Assembly: GCA_947496695.1 (NCBI GenBank)
Contig: CANMEI010000013.1
Location: 1-37,675 of the forward strand
Direction of reading: 5' to 3'
DNA: 37,675 nt
Source of the DNA: an uncultured Cellulophaga sp.
GTDB taxonomy: Bacteria > Bacteroidota > Bacteroidia > Flavobacteriales > Flavobacteriaceae
Both the position numbers and the translations under genes were made by a program. Under the pieces are notes generated by a model, which saw only the letters and a list, made by a program, of their open reading frames with translations, had not been told where the DNA came from and ran no database searches. Shown in pieces: positions 1 to 10,784 of the stretch (positions within the stretch are counted from its first letter, which is position 1; every line of letters starts with the position of its first letter).

Positions 1-71
1 GGTGGCAGGATTCGAACCTGCGACCTCCGCGTCCCAAACGCGGCGCGATAACCGGGCTACGCTACACCCCG
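1..71 (-). tRNA. tRNA-Pro (anticodon TGG), 3' end cut by window edge
   Basis: Read on the minus strand, the gene begins with acceptor strand CGGGGTG at position 71. It has a D arm, an anticodon stem CCGCG/CGCGG closing a 7-base loop TTTGGGA (anticodon TGG), and a T arm GCAGG-TTCGAAT-CCTGC. Only CACC of the 3' acceptor strand is inside the window, so the last acceptor bases and the discriminator lie off the edge. It is followed upstream in genome order by tRNA-Ser on the same strand. Confidence 0.95.
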
Positions 72-103
72 AAAAAAGTTTTAAGTTTTCTTAAAACTTT
101 TTT
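72..103. terminator. Perfect AT-rich inverted repeat between two tRNA genes
   Basis: Arms AAAAAAGTTTTAAG (72-85) and CTTAAAACTTTTTT (90-103) are exact reverse complements around a TTTT loop. The A-run and T-run at the ends make it look like a bidirectional intrinsic terminator, but the stem has only two G-C pairs and is weak. It lies directly upstream of tRNA-Pro and downstream of tRNA-Ser on the minus strand. It could instead act as a processing spacer. Confidence 0.45.
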
Positions 104-117
104 CTATTCATAAAAAG

Positions 118-206
118 CGGAGAGACAGGGATTCGAACCCTGGGTACCCTTGTTAGAGTACGACGATTTAGCAAACCGCTCCTTTCGGCCACTCAGGCAC
201 CTCTCC
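118..206 (-). tRNA. tRNA-Ser (anticodon GCT)
   Basis: On the minus strand the gene runs from acceptor GGAGAGG (206) to CTCTCC plus discriminator G (118), 89 nt. It has the long variable arm expected of a class II tRNA. The anticodon loop is TTGCTAA, so the anticodon is GCT, reading AGC/AGT serine codons. The T arm CAGGG-TTCGAAT-CCCTG is canonical. CCA is not encoded. Confidence 0.95.
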
Positions 207-307
207 AATAATCTTTTAAGAACTTGCAATAAAATTGCGGTTGCAAATGTAAATTTTACTAGTCGATATCACAACTATTTTTACAACTTTTTTTCACTAA
301 TTTTATA

Positions 308-2359
308 CTACTCTGGATACTCGACTCTTAGGTGGTAAATATTTGTTAGTTTTTGTTTCAAAATCTTCTTAATTGCCTCAATTTCCTTAAAAGTAATGTT
401 AGCATTTAAAAATTGGTTAGCTCTCATTTGCCCTCCTATAATCTTATTTACAAATTCGTCAATAATTAAAAACGTGGGATTTTTTAAACTTTTTGATGCC
501 GCTTCAATAGAATCGGCCATCATTAGAATAGCTGTTTCTTTAGAAAACGGAGTTGGACCAGGGTATCTAAACTCCTGCTCGTCTACATTTTCATCTATTT
601 CTTGTTGTTTTTTATAAAAATAATATACTAATGATGTTCCATGATGTACACGTATAAAATCAATAACCCTGTCTGGTAAATTATTTTTTCGAGCTAATTC
701 AATACCTCCAATAACATGGTCAATAATTATTTTAGCGCTATCAATTGGCGACAATTCATCATGCGGATTTACATTTGTAATTTGATTCTCTGTAAAATAC
801 GTTGGGTTATTCATTTTACCAATATCATGATACAAAGCCCCTACCCTAACCAACATTGCATTTGCTCCAATTTCATTTGCAGCAGCTTCTGCCAAATTAG
901 CTACCTGTAATGAATGATGAAATGTTCCTGGCGCTTTGTTAGACAACTCTTTTAAAAGCTTAGAATTGGTATCTGAAAGCTCTAATAATGACACATCAGA
1001 CACTAAACCAAATACCTTTTCGTAAATATAAATAAGCGGTTGCACAAATAGTGTAATCATTCCGTTTAACAAAAATAAACCAAAAGTCATCCATTGTATA
1101 TTCTCTAAATTACCTTCATGAATGATATGAAAAGCAAAATAACCTATAATATAAATTAAGGTTATTTGACCTACAGATATAAATAGATTGGCTCGTTTAT
1201 ATAATTCTGATACAGTTAGTATTGTTACAATTCCTGTAATAATCTGAAGAAAAATATACTCAAAACTATTAGGCACCACAAAACCCAATATTAGCACTGC
1301 CAAAACATGTACAAATAATCCTAGTCTTGCGTCAAAAAAAGTTTTTAATATTAGTGGTAATATACAAAGTGGAACTACAAACACATAAGCTTCATTATAT
1401 TTTACAACTAGTGTTGTTACAAACACCATAAATAAAATATTAAAAAAAATGAATGTTACCTTGGTATTGTTTTCATAAATATCTTTTCTATATTTTTTAA
1501 GAAAAAACAATAACATCATTAAAACTAACGCCACTAAAACTGAATACCCGAATAAAATAATATAATAGTTATTAGCCGCCCATAACTCTGATTCGTATTC
1601 TGCTTTTAATGAGTTTAATATTTTTAAATTTTCAGCCTCAACAACCTCTCCTTTTGCTATTATTAGCTTTCCGTGATCAACAGTACCTCGTGTATAAGAT
1701 AATTTAGAATATTCTTCTTCTAATGCTTTTTTTGTTAATTCAGTATTATAAAAAACATTAGGCTCTATCACTTTAGAAAATACGCGCTGAAATTGCCCTT
1801 TATACTCTGCTAAATCTCTCTTTTTCAAATAAGCAACCAAAGTAGCACTTACACTATTAACTGTATTTAATTTAGAAAAATCAATATTATATTCTTCACC
1901 ACTTTTAATTAATCCAATTGTAGTATTTGATAATTTAATCGCGTCATCACTAATTACTCCATTAGCATATAATCTATCAAGAATACTTTCTCCTGTTTTA
2001 ACTAATAGATTATATTTACTTTCATCTGTATTATTTTCTTGTTTAAATGCTGTTACAACTTCTTGTTTATAAGCATCATAAACCTCATTTACAATTGTAT
2101 CATCATAATTATAATACAATACCTGATTATCTTTTATAGTCTTTTTCTCTGATGCTATTTCATCTGAAGTTTTTTTTATAGAAAAATCAAAAGGGGCATA
2201 ATAATTCTCGTATTGCCAAGGTTTTCCTTTTTGAAATTCATATTTAAACTTTCCTCCCTTCGGAAAAAAGAAAACAATAAGCACTGTAGTTACACTATAA
2301 ATGAAGTACTTATATATTGAAGATTGATTTTTATAAAACTTATCTAAAAATACACTCAT
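308..2359 (-). CDS. 7TM-HD family membrane phosphohydrolase (PgpH/YqfF-like cyclic-dinucleotide phosphodiesterase)
   Basis: A 683-residue membrane protein. It has an N-terminal membrane segment (about 15-33), an extracytoplasmic 7TMR-HDED-like region (about 50-260), a block of about seven hydrophobic helices (about 265-470) and a cytoplasmic HD domain. The HD domain shows FHHSLQVANLAEAAA followed by LVRVGALYHDIGKM, the metal-binding His and His-Asp pair of the HDIG type. The Listeria family member PgpH hydrolyses c-di-AMP; assigning that substrate here is inference. The start ATG at 2359 follows a plausible TATTTTTG -7 element. The gene stands alone, divergent from the thiolase gene, with the tRNAs downstream on the same strand. 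Length and domain order are normal for Bacteroidota members. Confidence 0.9.
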   Translation of the reverse strand: MSVFLDKFYKNQSSIYKYFIYSVTTVLIVFFFPKGGKFKYEFQKGKPWQYENYYAPFDFSIKKTSDEIASEKKTIKDNQVLYYNYDDTIVNEVYDAYKQEVVTAFKQENNTDESKYNLLVKTGESILDRLYANGVISDDAIKLSNTTIGLIKSGEEYNIDFSKLNTVNSVSATLVAYLKKRDLAEYKGQFQRVFSKVIEPNVFYNTELTKKALEEEYSKLSYTRGTVDHGKLIIAKGEVVEAENLKILNSLKAEYESELWAANNYYIILFGYSVLVALVLMMLLFFLKKYRKDIYENNTKVTFIFFNILFMVFVTTLVVKYNEAYVFVVPLCILPLILKTFFDARLGLFVHVLAVLILGFVVPNSFEYIFLQIITGIVTILTVSELYKRANLFISVGQITLIYIIGYFAFHIIHEGNLENIQWMTFGLFLLNGMITLFVQPLIYIYEKVFGLVSDVSLLELSDTNSKLLKELSNKAPGTFHHSLQVANLAEAAANEIGANAMLVRVGALYHDIGKMNNPTYFTENQITNVNPHDELSPIDSAKIIIDHVIGGIELARKNNLPDRVIDFIRVHHGTSLVYYFYKKQQEIDENVDEQEFRYPGPTPFSKETAILMMADSIEAASKSLKNPTFLIIDEFVNKIIGGQMRANQFLNANITFKEIEAIKKILKQKLTNIYHLRVEYPE

Positions 2360-2378
2360 GTAATTTTATTTCTTAATT

Positions 2379-2406
2379 CAAAAATAGAAAATATAACCAT
2401 AACAAA
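2379..2406 (-). promoter_or_regulatory. Putative sigma-A promoter of the 7TM-HD gene
   Basis: On the minus strand TTTG (2403-2406) is followed after 16 bases by TATTTTTG (2379-2386), an exact match to the Bacteroidota -7 consensus TAnnTTTG. The spacer is a little short. The predicted start lies about 10-15 nt upstream of the ATG at 2359. Confidence 0.4.
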
Positions 2407-2561
2407 TGATTTTACATTACAATACCACAACATTACTTTAAACATAACCCTCTATTTTATGAAATAATCAGATTACTATTTAAGATAATGAGAATTACAA
2501 AATAAATAACATATAAACAGACGATTATTTGTTATTTTAGTATCAACTAATAATTTTTAAA

Positions 2562-3749
2562 ATGAAAAAAGTAGTCATAGTAGCAGCTGTTAGAACACCT
2601 ATTGGAAGTTTTATGGGAAGTTTATCAAGCATACCTGCTCCAAAACTAGGTTCTTTTGCTATAAAAGGAGCTTTAGATAAAATAAAACTAGACCCTAATT
2701 TAGTCGACGAAGTTATAATGGGTAATGTAGTTCAAGCTGGAACAGGTCAAGCACCAGCTAGACAAGCTGCCATCTTTGCTGGAATACCAAATACCGTACC
2801 TTGTACAACTATTAACAAAGTCTGTGCTTCTGGAATGAAAGCGGTAATGCAAGGTACTCAAGCTATTGCTTTAGGTGATGCTAATATTGTAGTAACAGGT
2901 GGTATGGAAAACATGAGTCTAATTCCTCATTATACACATTTAAGGAATGGCACAAAATTTGGACCCACTACTCTAATTGATGGCTTACAAAAAGATGGAC
3001 TTGTTGATGCTTATGATAATAACGCCATGGGAGTTTGTGCTGATACTTGCGCTGAAAAATATGAATTTAGTAGAGAAGCTCAAGACAACTATGCTATACA
3101 GTCATACAAAAGAGCAGCAGCGGCTTGGGAGAGCGGAAAATTTAAAAATGAAGTGATACCTATTGAAGTTCCACAAAGACGTGGAGAACCAATTATAGTA
3201 TCTGAAGATGAGGAATTCAAAAATGTTAAATTAGAAAAAATTCCATCATTAAGACCCGCTTTTTCTAAAAATGGAACTGTTACGGCTGCAAATGCATCTA
3301 CTATTAATGATGGTGCCACCGCTTTAATTTTAATGAGCGAAGAAAAGGCTAAAGAACTTAATATTAATCCATTAGCAACCATAGTTAGTTATGCCGATGC
3401 CGCTCATGAACCCGAATGGTTTACTACTGCACCTTCAAAAGCATTACCAAAAGCACTAGATAAAGCAAATTTAACTATAAATAAAATTGATTATTTTGAA
3501 TTTAATGAAGCTTTTTCTGTTGTAGGTTTAGCCAATATGAAACTACTTGAATTAAATGATTCTAATGTAAATGTAAATGGTGGTGCCGTATCATTAGGTC
3601 ATCCGCTTGGTTGTTCAGGTGCTCGAATTCTAGTAACCTTATTAAATGTATTGGAACAAAAAAACGGTACATTAGGTGCAGCCGCTATTTGTAATGGCGG
3701 AGGTGGTGCATCTGCTATTATTATAAAAAAGAATAAATATATAGCTTAA
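2562..3749 (+). CDS. Acetyl-CoA C-acetyltransferase (thiolase)
   Basis: A 395-residue thiolase, the usual length for the family. It reversibly condenses two acetyl-CoA to acetoacetyl-CoA (or cleaves 3-ketoacyl-CoA) in the cytoplasm. The nucleophilic Cys is in NKVCASGMKAV (about residue 89). The catalytic His and second Cys regions are GGAVSLGHPLGCSGARI and AICNGGGGAS near the C-terminus. The sequence resembles the biosynthetic/short-chain group (AtoB/PhaA/ThlA type) more than long-chain FadA, but no partner gene sits next to it to settle the pathway. It is a single-gene unit divergent from the HD phosphodiesterase and convergent with the TPR gene. The 202-bp upstream gap shows no exact promoter consensus. 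Confidence 0.92.
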   Translation: MKKVVIVAAVRTPIGSFMGSLSSIPAPKLGSFAIKGALDKIKLDPNLVDEVIMGNVVQAGTGQAPARQAAIFAGIPNTVPCTTINKVCASGMKAVMQGTQAIALGDANIVVTGGMENMSLIPHYTHLRNGTKFGPTTLIDGLQKDGLVDAYDNNAMGVCADTCAEKYEFSREAQDNYAIQSYKRAAAAWESGKFKNEVIPIEVPQRRGEPIIVSEDEEFKNVKLEKIPSLRPAFSKNGTVTAANASTINDGATALILMSEEKAKELNINPLATIVSYADAAHEPEWFTTAPSKALPKALDKANLTINKIDYFEFNEAFSVVGLANMKLLELNDSNVNVNGGAVSLGHPLGCSGARILVTLLNVLEQKNGTLGAAAICNGGGGASAIIIKKNKYIA

Positions 3750-3754
3750 AAAAA

Positions 3755-3784
3755 TTAAAGCCTTTGCTAATGCAAAGGCTTTAA
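3755..3784 (-). terminator. Terminator between convergent thiolase and TPR genes
   Basis: Perfect stem TTAAAGCCTTTGC (3755-3767) / GCAAAGGCTTTAA (3772-3784) with loop TAAT. On the minus strand it is followed by a run of seven T, so it ends the gyrA-TPR transcript best. On the plus strand the tail is only TTT then A-rich, so termination of the thiolase transcript is less sure. Confidence 0.8.
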
Positions 3785-3807
3785 AAATATTCTAAAATAA
3801 CAATTAA

Positions 3808-5070
3808 CTATCCTTCAATTAACTTTTTTAATCTCATGAAGTTATCATTGTCACCTAAAGCCCCATAAATATTTTTTAATTGCTCCATAATGCCCTGATT
3901 ACCAGGATTTGTTTTTAAAGAATCTTCTAAGATATTAGCACCTTGTCTAAATAAACTATCCTTCTTTTCTTTTAACTCATCATATTTTGCAATATCAGCT
4001 CTTGAATTACCTAAAGCATTCATTTCATCAATTAACTCATTACCTTCATTTACATATGTAGTAGAAAGGTTTAATTGTGCATTTACATATCCTGGGTTAA
4101 TCTCTAATGCTCTGTTATAAGCTTTTCTAGCCTCTTCAATATTACCTTGCTCCATATTCACAACACCAATATTGTAAAATAAATCAGCATTATCAGGTTG
4201 TAAAGCTGTAGCTTCGGCCATTAAAGACTTAAACTTTTCTTTATCACCTAATTTAAAGTAAAGGTTAGCTTCATTTAAAATTAAGTTTACATCTTCAGGA
4301 TCATTTGCACGAGCATCTTTATAAGCTCCTAAAGCTTTATCATCTTGACCTAATTGTGTGTATATCAAAGCGATATTCTTTACAATTTCAGATTTTTTAG
4401 ATGGAGTAACAACTTCTGCTGGATCTTTATATGTTTTAGACTTTAACATCAAATCTCTTTGACTTTTTGACATTTCTTCAGTCTCTCCAGTAGAAATATT
4501 TACTGCAGTATACTTAGTTTCAGCACCATCATAACCTAAATCTTTCAATTCATTATAATAAGTAAGTGCTTGCTCATATTCACCTCCATTTACCGCACTA
4601 CTAGCTGCATAGTATAAGTAAACTGTATCTCTAGGACTTAAAGTATATCCTAAATACAGTTTTTCAGCAGCTACTTTGTATTTTTTATTGCTATTATCTT
4701 CTACCGCAGAGTTAACTAAATCAGCAGTCATTGCTGATAATTTTTGTTTTGTTTCTGGCGTATATTTAACTTTTCCTGAAGCTTCTTCTGTAGATAAAAC
4801 ACTATTATATGCCTCAATAGCCGTATTAAATGCACTTGCATCACCGTCTTTAGCTAGTTTAGAATATGTTTCTCCTTTTAAAAAGTAATATTGAGCTTTT
4901 TGTTTATCATCTGCATTAGCTATTAATGAAGATGCACTTTCTAAAGCTGTCTTAGCTTCAGCTACGCTACCAGATTTTAAGGCCTTTTCTGCACTTTTTA
5001 ATTCATTCTTTTGAGAAAATCCTACCATTGTGCATGAAATTGCTGCAAGTAAAATCAATTTGTTTTTCAT
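3808..5070 (-). CDS. Exported tetratricopeptide-repeat protein
   Basis: A 420-residue protein with an N-terminal signal peptide (Lys residues, a hydrophobic core LILLAAISCTMVGF, predicted cleavage before QKNE around residue 20). The rest is alpha-helical TPR-like repeats; the clearest lie at about residues 230-360, for example PDNADLFYNIGVVNMEQGNI followed by EEARKAYNRALEINPGYVNA. TPRs make protein-protein contacts, and the signal peptide places the protein in the periplasm or at the outer membrane. No enzymatic motif is seen. The gene starts 26 bp after gyrA stops on the same strand, so the two are probably cotranscribed, although no functional link is obvious. The specific partner is unknown. 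Confidence 0.85.
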   Translation of the reverse strand: MKNKLILLAAISCTMVGFSQKNELKSAEKALKSGSVAEAKTALESASSLIANADDKQKAQYYFLKGETYSKLAKDGDASAFNTAIEAYNSVLSTEEASGKVKYTPETKQKLSAMTADLVNSAVEDNSNKKYKVAAEKLYLGYTLSPRDTVYLYYAASSAVNGGEYEQALTYYNELKDLGYDGAETKYTAVNISTGETEEMSKSQRDLMLKSKTYKDPAEVVTPSKKSEIVKNIALIYTQLGQDDKALGAYKDARANDPEDVNLILNEANLYFKLGDKEKFKSLMAEATALQPDNADLFYNIGVVNMEQGNIEEARKAYNRALEINPGYVNAQLNLSTTYVNEGNELIDEMNALGNSRADIAKYDELKEKKDSLFRQGANILEDSLKTNPGNQGIMEQLKNIYGALGDNDNFMRLKKLIEG

Positions 5071-5096
5071 TTCTATCAGTTTTAAATATTTAGTGT

Positions 5097-7664
5097 TTAT
5101 TCTTCTATTTTAGTATCATCATTATCAAGAGCCGTGCCATTATCAGCTTCGCCTTCTGAATCAAGACCTTCAAGACCTTCAATAGCTTCTAATTCTTCCT
5201 CATCTTCTTTCATTACTTTCGCAACCGCAGCAATAGAATCATTCCCTTTAAGATTAATTAATTTAACCCCTTGAGTTGCTCTACCCATTGTACGTAAGCT
5301 TTCAACAGCCATACGAATAGCAATACCAGATTTATTGATAATCATTAAGTCATCTTTATCTGTAACAGACTTAATTGACACCAAACCTCCTGTTTTATCA
5401 GAAATTGAGATTGTTTTTACACCTTTACCACCTCTGTTTGTAATTCTATATACTGCTTCCCCATCTTCTGGATCATCAATATAAGTACGTTTACCATAAC
5501 CGTTTTCAGAAACAACAAGCACTGTTTCTTCTTGCGGATTATTTACTGTAACCATACCAATCACCTCATCTTTATCATTAGCTAAAGTTATACCTCTAAC
5601 ACCTGATGCTCCTCTACCCATTGGTCTTGTTTTAGCCTCTTCAAATCGGATAGCTTTACCTGATTTAAGTGCCAACATTACCTGACTATTACCTGTAGTT
5701 AATTTAGCCTCTAACAGTTCATCACCATCTTTAATAGTAATAGCATTAATACCATTAGTTCTTGGTCTAGAATATTGCTCTAAAACAGTCTTTTTAACCT
5801 GACCTTTTTTAGTAGCCATAATTACATAATGGTTATTAATGTACTCTTCATCTTTTAGATCTTGAGTACAAATAAATGCCATTACCTTATCATCTTTATC
5901 TATATTAATAAGGTTTTGTATTGCTCTACCTTTTGATGTTTTACTTCCTTCTGGTATTTCATAGACACGCATCCAGAAACATTTACCTTTCAAAGTAAAG
6001 AATAACATGTATTGGTGGTTGGTACCTACAAATAAGTTTTCTAAGAAATCTTCATTACGAGTTGTTGATGCCTTTTGACCAACACCCCCTCTATTTTGAG
6101 TTTTATACTCAGTTAAAGCTGTTCTTTTAATATAACCTGCATGAGAAATTGTAATAACAACTTGCTCATCCGGAATCATATCTTCCATGCTTAAATCACC
6201 ACCAGCAAAATTAATCTCTGAACGACGTTCATCGCCATACTTAGCTTTTACCTCTGCTAATTCTTCTTTAATAATATCCATTCTACGCTCTTTACGAGCA
6301 AGAATGTCTTTCAAATCTTCAATAGTCTTTAAAATATCATCATATTCAGCACGTAACTTATCTTGCTCCAGACCAGTTAACTGACGTAATCGCATTTCTA
6401 CAATTGCCTTTGCTTGAATTTCTGAAAGTTTAAAACGTTCGATTAAGTTATTTCGAGCTTCATCAGCATTTGCAGATGCTCTAATAATCGCAATTACCTC
6501 ATCAATATTATCAGACGCAATAATTAAACCCTCTAAGATGTGAGCTCTATCTTCAGCTTTTCTTAATTCAAATTCTGTTCTACGAACAACTACTTCATGC
6601 CTATGTTCCACAAAATAATGGATCATATCTTTAACATTAAGCATTTCAGGTCTACCATTCACTAATGCAATATTATTTACACTAAATGAAGATTGCAAAG
6701 CTGTATATTTATATAAGGTATTTAATACAATGTTAGGTATTGCATCTCTTTTGATGATATAAACGATACGCATACCATTTCTATCTGACTCATCTCTAAT
6801 AGTAGATATACCTTCAATTTTCTTATCATTAATAAGGTCTGCAGTTTTCTTAATCATATCTGCCTTATTCACTTGATAAGGAATTTCAGTAACAATGATA
6901 CATTCTCTACCCTGAACTTCTTCAAAAGTAGCTTTTGCACGCATTACAACTCTACCTCTACCTGTATGAAAAGCTTCTTTAACACCATCATAGCCATAGA
7001 TAATACCACCTGTCGGAAAATCTGGAGCTTTAATATGAGTGATTAATTCATCAATTTCAATATCATTATTATCAATATATGCAATAGTACCATCTACTAC
7101 CTCTGATAAGTTATGAGGTGGCATGTTAGTTGCCATACCTACCGCTATACCTGATGCTCCATTCACTAAAAGTGCTGGTATACGTGTAGGTAAAACCTTA
7201 GGTTCCTGTAAAGAGTCATCAAAGTTTAATTGATGATCTACAGTATCCTTATCAATATCTGCCAACATATCGTCAGCTATTTTTCGCATACGAGCTTCAG
7301 TATAACGCATTGCGGCAGGGCTATCACCATCAATAGAACCAAAGTTACCTTGACCATCTACAAGCATATACCTTAAACTCCACTCTTGCGCCATACGTAC
7401 CATAGCGTCATAAACAGAGGTATCACCATGTGGGTGATACTTACCTAAAACCTCACCTACAATACGCGCAGATTTTTTATGGGCGCTCGTTGATCGAACT
7501 CCCAACTCGTACATACCAAATAAAACTCTTCTATGTACTGGTTTTAAACCATCCCTAACATCAGGTAAAGCACGTGACACAATGACCGACATTGAATAAT
7601 CAATGTATGCGGACTTCATTTCATCATCTATGTTTATAGGAATTAATTTTTCTCCTTCTGCCAT
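5097..7664 (-). CDS. gyrA: DNA gyrase subunit A
   Basis: 855 residues, normal for GyrA. The N-terminal breakage-reunion domain contains the catalytic tyrosine Tyr121 in [10 protein letters not shown], which forms the transient DNA phosphodiester link. The quinolone-binding region reads [10 protein letters not shown], with Thr82 at the position of E. coli Ser83 and Asp at the position of Asp87; Thr here is a natural variant in several bacteria. The C-terminal half carries the DNA-wrapping beta-propeller. Its GyrA box is degenerate, QNRGGVG instead of QRRGGKG. The tail is very acidic. With GyrB (not in the window) it introduces negative supercoils. The start ATG at 7664 gives [13 protein letters not shown], typical for this phylum. 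It leads a probable two-gene unit with the TPR gene. Confidence 0.98.
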   Translation of the reverse strand: MAEGEKLIPINIDDEMKSAYIDYSMSVIVSRALPDVRDGLKPVHRRVLFGMYELGVRSTSAHKKSARIVGEVLGKYHPHGDTSVYDAMVRMAQEWSLRYMLVDGQGNFGSIDGDSPAAMRYTEARMRKIADDMLADIDKDTVDHQLNFDDSLQEPKVLPTRIPALLVNGASGIAVGMATNMPPHNLSEVVDGTIAYIDNNDIEIDELITHIKAPDFPTGGIIYGYDGVKEAFHTGRGRVVMRAKATFEEVQGRECIIVTEIPYQVNKADMIKKTADLINDKKIEGISTIRDESDRNGMRIVYIIKRDAIPNIVLNTLYKYTALQSSFSVNNIALVNGRPEMLNVKDMIHYFVEHRHEVVVRRTEFELRKAEDRAHILEGLIIASDNIDEVIAIIRASANADEARNNLIERFKLSEIQAKAIVEMRLRQLTGLEQDKLRAEYDDILKTIEDLKDILARKERRMDIIKEELAEVKAKYGDERRSEINFAGGDLSMEDMIPDEQVVITISHAGYIKRTALTEYKTQNRGGVGQKASTTRNEDFLENLFVGTNHQYMLFFTLKGKCFWMRVYEIPEGSKTSKGRAIQNLINIDKDDKVMAFICTQDLKDEEYINNHYVIMATKKGQVKKTVLEQYSRPRTNGINAITIKDGDELLEAKLTTGNSQVMLALKSGKAIRFEEAKTRPMGRGASGVRGITLANDKDEVIGMVTVNNPQEETVLVVSENGYGKRTYIDDPEDGEAVYRITNRGGKGVKTISISDKTGGLVSIKSVTDKDDLMIINKSGIAIRMAVESLRTMGRATQGVKLINLKGNDSIAAVAKVMKEDEEELEAIEGLEGLDSEGEADNGTALDNDDTKIEE

Positions 7665-7920
7665 TTATAAAATCTTATATTATTTACTAGGTTAAAAAAC
7701 ATGCCAATATACAGAAATTCGAAGCCTTTAACACATTTCTTTCATAGTTTATTAAAGAATTTATCAACATTAATATTTCTAAATTTTTAATAAATAGTAC
7801 TCAATAATATTGCATTTACAGGTTTTTTTCCGTCAATTAGATAATGTTTAACGAATATAGGTACGGTATTTGTACTAGTTTCGGATAGATTTACTATTTT
7901 TATTGTTGAAAGGAAAGTAT

Positions 7921-10473
7921 ATGGATGATAATTTTTCACCTAGAGTAAAAGATGTAATTGCTTACAGTAAAGAGGAAGCATTAAGGCTTGGCCATGATTT
8001 TATTGGCACAGAGCATTTAATGCTAGGCTTATTACGTGACGGAAGTGGCAAAGCAATAAGCATACTTGACGCTTTAGACGTGGACTTAAATCACCTGAGA
8101 AGAAAGGTTGAAATTTTAAGTCCAGCAAACCCAAGCGCTGGTCCAATGCAAAAAGATAAAAAGAATTTGCATTTAACAAGACAAGCAGAGCGCGCATTAA
8201 AGACAACTTTTTTAGAAGCTAAACTTTTTCAAAGCTCTTCTATTAATACAGCACACCTTTTGTTATGCATTCTTAGAAATGAGAATGACCCAACAACTAA
8301 ACTACTTCATAAATTAAAAGTAGATTATGATGGTGTCAAAGAACAATTCAAATCTATGATTACAAGTGACGACGATTATATAGATTCTCCTACTTCAGAA
8401 TCTTTTCCTAATGACGCAGGTGATGATGCTGAAGGAAAAGATGGTACATTTGGTGGTGGCACTGCTACTCCAAAAGGAAATAAAAAATCTAAAACACCTG
8501 TTTTAGACAATTTTGGTCGCGATTTAACGCAAATGGCTGAAGAAAACAAATTAGACCCTGTTGTTGGTAGAGAGAAAGAAATAGAACGTGTTTCTCAAAT
8601 TTTAAGTAGAAGAAAGAAAAACAATCCGCTACTTATTGGTGAGCCTGGTGTTGGTAAAAGTGCCATTGCCGAAGGTTTAGCTCTAAGAATTGTGAATAAA
8701 AAAGTATCTAGAATTCTTTACAATAAAAGAGTTGTAACACTTGATTTAGCATCTTTAGTTGCTGGCACAAAATACCGTGGTCAATTTGAAGAGCGAATGA
8801 AAGCTGTTATGAATGAGCTTGAAAAGAATGATGATATTATTCTATTTATTGATGAAATTCATACAATAGTTGGTGCTGGTGGAGCAACAGGAAGTTTAGA
8901 CGCTTCAAACATGTTTAAACCAGCTTTAGCAAGAGGCGAAATACAATGTATTGGCGCCACTACCCTTGATGAATACAGACAATATATTGAAAAAGATGGT
9001 GCTTTAGAACGTCGTTTTCAAAAAGTAATTGTTGAACCAACTACAGTTGATGAAACAATTGAAATACTTAAAAACATTAAAGGTAAATACGAAGATCATC
9101 ACAATGTAATTTACACAGATGAATCTCTTGAAGCTTGCGTTAAATTAACGAACAGGTATATGACTGATCGTTTTTTACCAGACAAAGCCATTGATGCTCT
9201 AGATGAAGCTGGATCTAGAGTTCATATCGTAAACATGGATGTTCCTAAGCAAATTCTAGAACTTGAAAAACAACTAGAAGAAGTTAGAGAACACAAAAAT
9301 ACTGTTGTAAAAAAACAACGTTACGAAGAAGCCGCAAAGCTTAGAGATGACGAAAAGAAAATAGAAAAAGACCTTGCTACTGCTCAAGAAAAATGGGAAG
9401 AAGAAAGCAAATTACATAGAGAAATTGTAACAGAAGACAATGTTGCCGATGTTGTTTCTATGATGAGTGGTATTCCTGTAAATAGAATTGCTCAAACAGA
9501 GATCACTAAACTTGCTGAATTACCCGCATTAATAAAAGGTAATGTTATTGGCCAAGATGATGCTGTTGCCAAGGTTGCAAAAGCTATACAACGTAATAGA
9601 GCAGGTCTTAAAGATCCTAATAAACCTATTGGGTCATTTATCTTTTTAGGTCAAACTGGTGTTGGTAAAACTCAATTAGCGAAAATTCTTGCTAAAGAAT
9701 TATTTGACTCAGAAGATGCACTTATTCGTATAGATATGAGTGAATATATGGAGAAATTTGCAATATCTCGATTAGTAGGTGCACCTCCAGGATACGTAGG
9801 TTACGAAGAAGGCGGACAATTAACTGAAAAAGTACGACGTAAGCCTTATGCCGTAGTATTACTTGATGAAGTTGAAAAAGCTCACCCTGACGTATTTAAT
9901 ATGATGCTTCAAGTACTTGATGATGGTTTTTTAACTGATAGTTTAGGTCGTAAAATTGATTTTAGAAATACTATTATCATTATGACGTCAAATATCGGAG
10001 CCCGTCAATTAAAAGACTTTGGACAAGGAGTTGGTTTTGGAACTTCCGCTAAAAAATCTCAAGTAGACAGTCACCAGAAAGGTGTAATTGAAAGCGCTTT
10101 AAAAAAGGCATTTGCCCCTGAATTCTTAAATAGAATTGATGATGTAGTTGTTTTTAATGCTTTAGAGAAAGATGATATTCATAAAATTATCGATATTGAG
10201 CTTCGTAAATTATTAGCTCGTATTAAAGATATTGGTTATGAATTAATCCTATCTGATAAAGCTAAAGATTATATTGCCGAAAAAGGCTTTGATAAACAAT
10301 ATGGCGCTAGACCGTTAAAAAGAGCTATTCAAAAATATATTGAAGATGCTTTAGCAGAAGAAATAGTAAATTCAAAACTCCAAGAAGGAGATACTATTTT
10401 CATGGATTTAGATGAAAATAAAAATGAATTAACCATAAAAATCGAAAAAGCAAAGAAAGAGTCTGAAGCCTAA
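7921..10473 (+). CDS. clpC: ATP-dependent Clp protease ATP-binding subunit ClpC
   Basis: 850 residues from the ATG at 7921, chosen because [13 protein letters not shown] matches the usual N-terminus; an in-frame start at 7903 would add six residues. Order: double Clp-N repeat (about 1-145), AAA module 1 with Walker A GEPGVGKS (240-247) and Walker B DE at 311-312, a UVR-type coiled coil (about 463-498, marking ClpC rather than ClpA), and AAA module 2 with Walker A GQTGVGKT (577-584) and DE at 649-650. It unfolds substrates and feeds them to ClpP, which is not in this window. AGGAAAG upstream of the ATG resembles a ribosome binding site, unusual in this phylum. Divergent from gyrA across about 256 bp; monocistronic, with its own terminator. 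Confidence 0.97.
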   Translation: MDDNFSPRVKDVIAYSKEEALRLGHDFIGTEHLMLGLLRDGSGKAISILDALDVDLNHLRRKVEILSPANPSAGPMQKDKKNLHLTRQAERALKTTFLEAKLFQSSSINTAHLLLCILRNENDPTTKLLHKLKVDYDGVKEQFKSMITSDDDYIDSPTSESFPNDAGDDAEGKDGTFGGGTATPKGNKKSKTPVLDNFGRDLTQMAEENKLDPVVGREKEIERVSQILSRRKKNNPLLIGEPGVGKSAIAEGLALRIVNKKVSRILYNKRVVTLDLASLVAGTKYRGQFEERMKAVMNELEKNDDIILFIDEIHTIVGAGGATGSLDASNMFKPALARGEIQCIGATTLDEYRQYIEKDGALERRFQKVIVEPTTVDETIEILKNIKGKYEDHHNVIYTDESLEACVKLTNRYMTDRFLPDKAIDALDEAGSRVHIVNMDVPKQILELEKQLEEVREHKNTVVKKQRYEEAAKLRDDEKKIEKDLATAQEKWEEESKLHREIVTEDNVADVVSMMSGIPVNRIAQTEITKLAELPALIKGNVIGQDDAVAKVAKAIQRNRAGLKDPNKPIGSFIFLGQTGVGKTQLAKILAKELFDSEDALIRIDMSEYMEKFAISRLVGAPPGYVGYEEGGQLTEKVRRKPYAVVLLDEVEKAHPDVFNMMLQVLDDGFLTDSLGRKIDFRNTIIIMTSNIGARQLKDFGQGVGFGTSAKKSQVDSHQKGVIESALKKAFAPEFLNRIDDVVVFNALEKDDIHKIIDIELRKLLARIKDIGYELILSDKAKDYIAEKGFDKQYGARPLKRAIQKYIEDALAEEIVNSKLQEGDTIFMDLDENKNELTIKIEKAKKESEA

Positions 10474-10492
10474 CTAAGCTACACATATATTT

Positions 10493-10529
10493 AAAAAAAG
10501 GGAAGACTAAAAAGTCTTCCCTTTTTTTT
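10493..10529 (+). terminator. Strong intrinsic terminator after clpC
   Basis: Perfect 9-bp stem GGGAAGACT (10500-10508) / AGTCTTCCC (10513-10521), loop AAAA, preceded by seven A and followed by eight T. It lies 20 bp past the clpC stop codon. The rest of the 311-bp gap to 10784 holds no ORF, only AT-rich sequence and a possible promoter near its end. Confidence 0.92.
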
Positions 10530-10720
10530 CTAAACACACAATTTCACACCACACACACATTAATTTATACCATTAATACAATTTTTAATTAACCACCCTA
10601 CAAAAAACTTCAGCTCAACTAAGAATTAAAAAATAATATTGTAGGCCTTAACCCTCATTAAACTACTCTATTTACAAAACAATAGCTACTTGAACGATAT
10701 TTAGGTGTTTTATCTAGTAT

Positions 10721-10753
10721 TTTAACATAAAAAATAACTTAATACTACTTTCG
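10721..10753 (+). promoter_or_regulatory. Possible promoter of the 133-residue gene
   Basis: TTTA (10721-10724), 21-base spacer, then TACTTTCG (10746-10753). Each element differs by one base from the Bacteroidota consensus TTTG / TAnnTTTG. The predicted start would be about 25 nt upstream of the ATG at 10785. Confidence 0.3.
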
Positions 10754-10784
10754 TACCCGAGACACACTATATAAATTTTGGAGA

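Noticed and set aside
150..338. 62-codon plus-strand ORF
   Set aside because: It runs through tRNA-Ser and into the end of the HD phosphodiesterase gene on the other strand; no coding signs.
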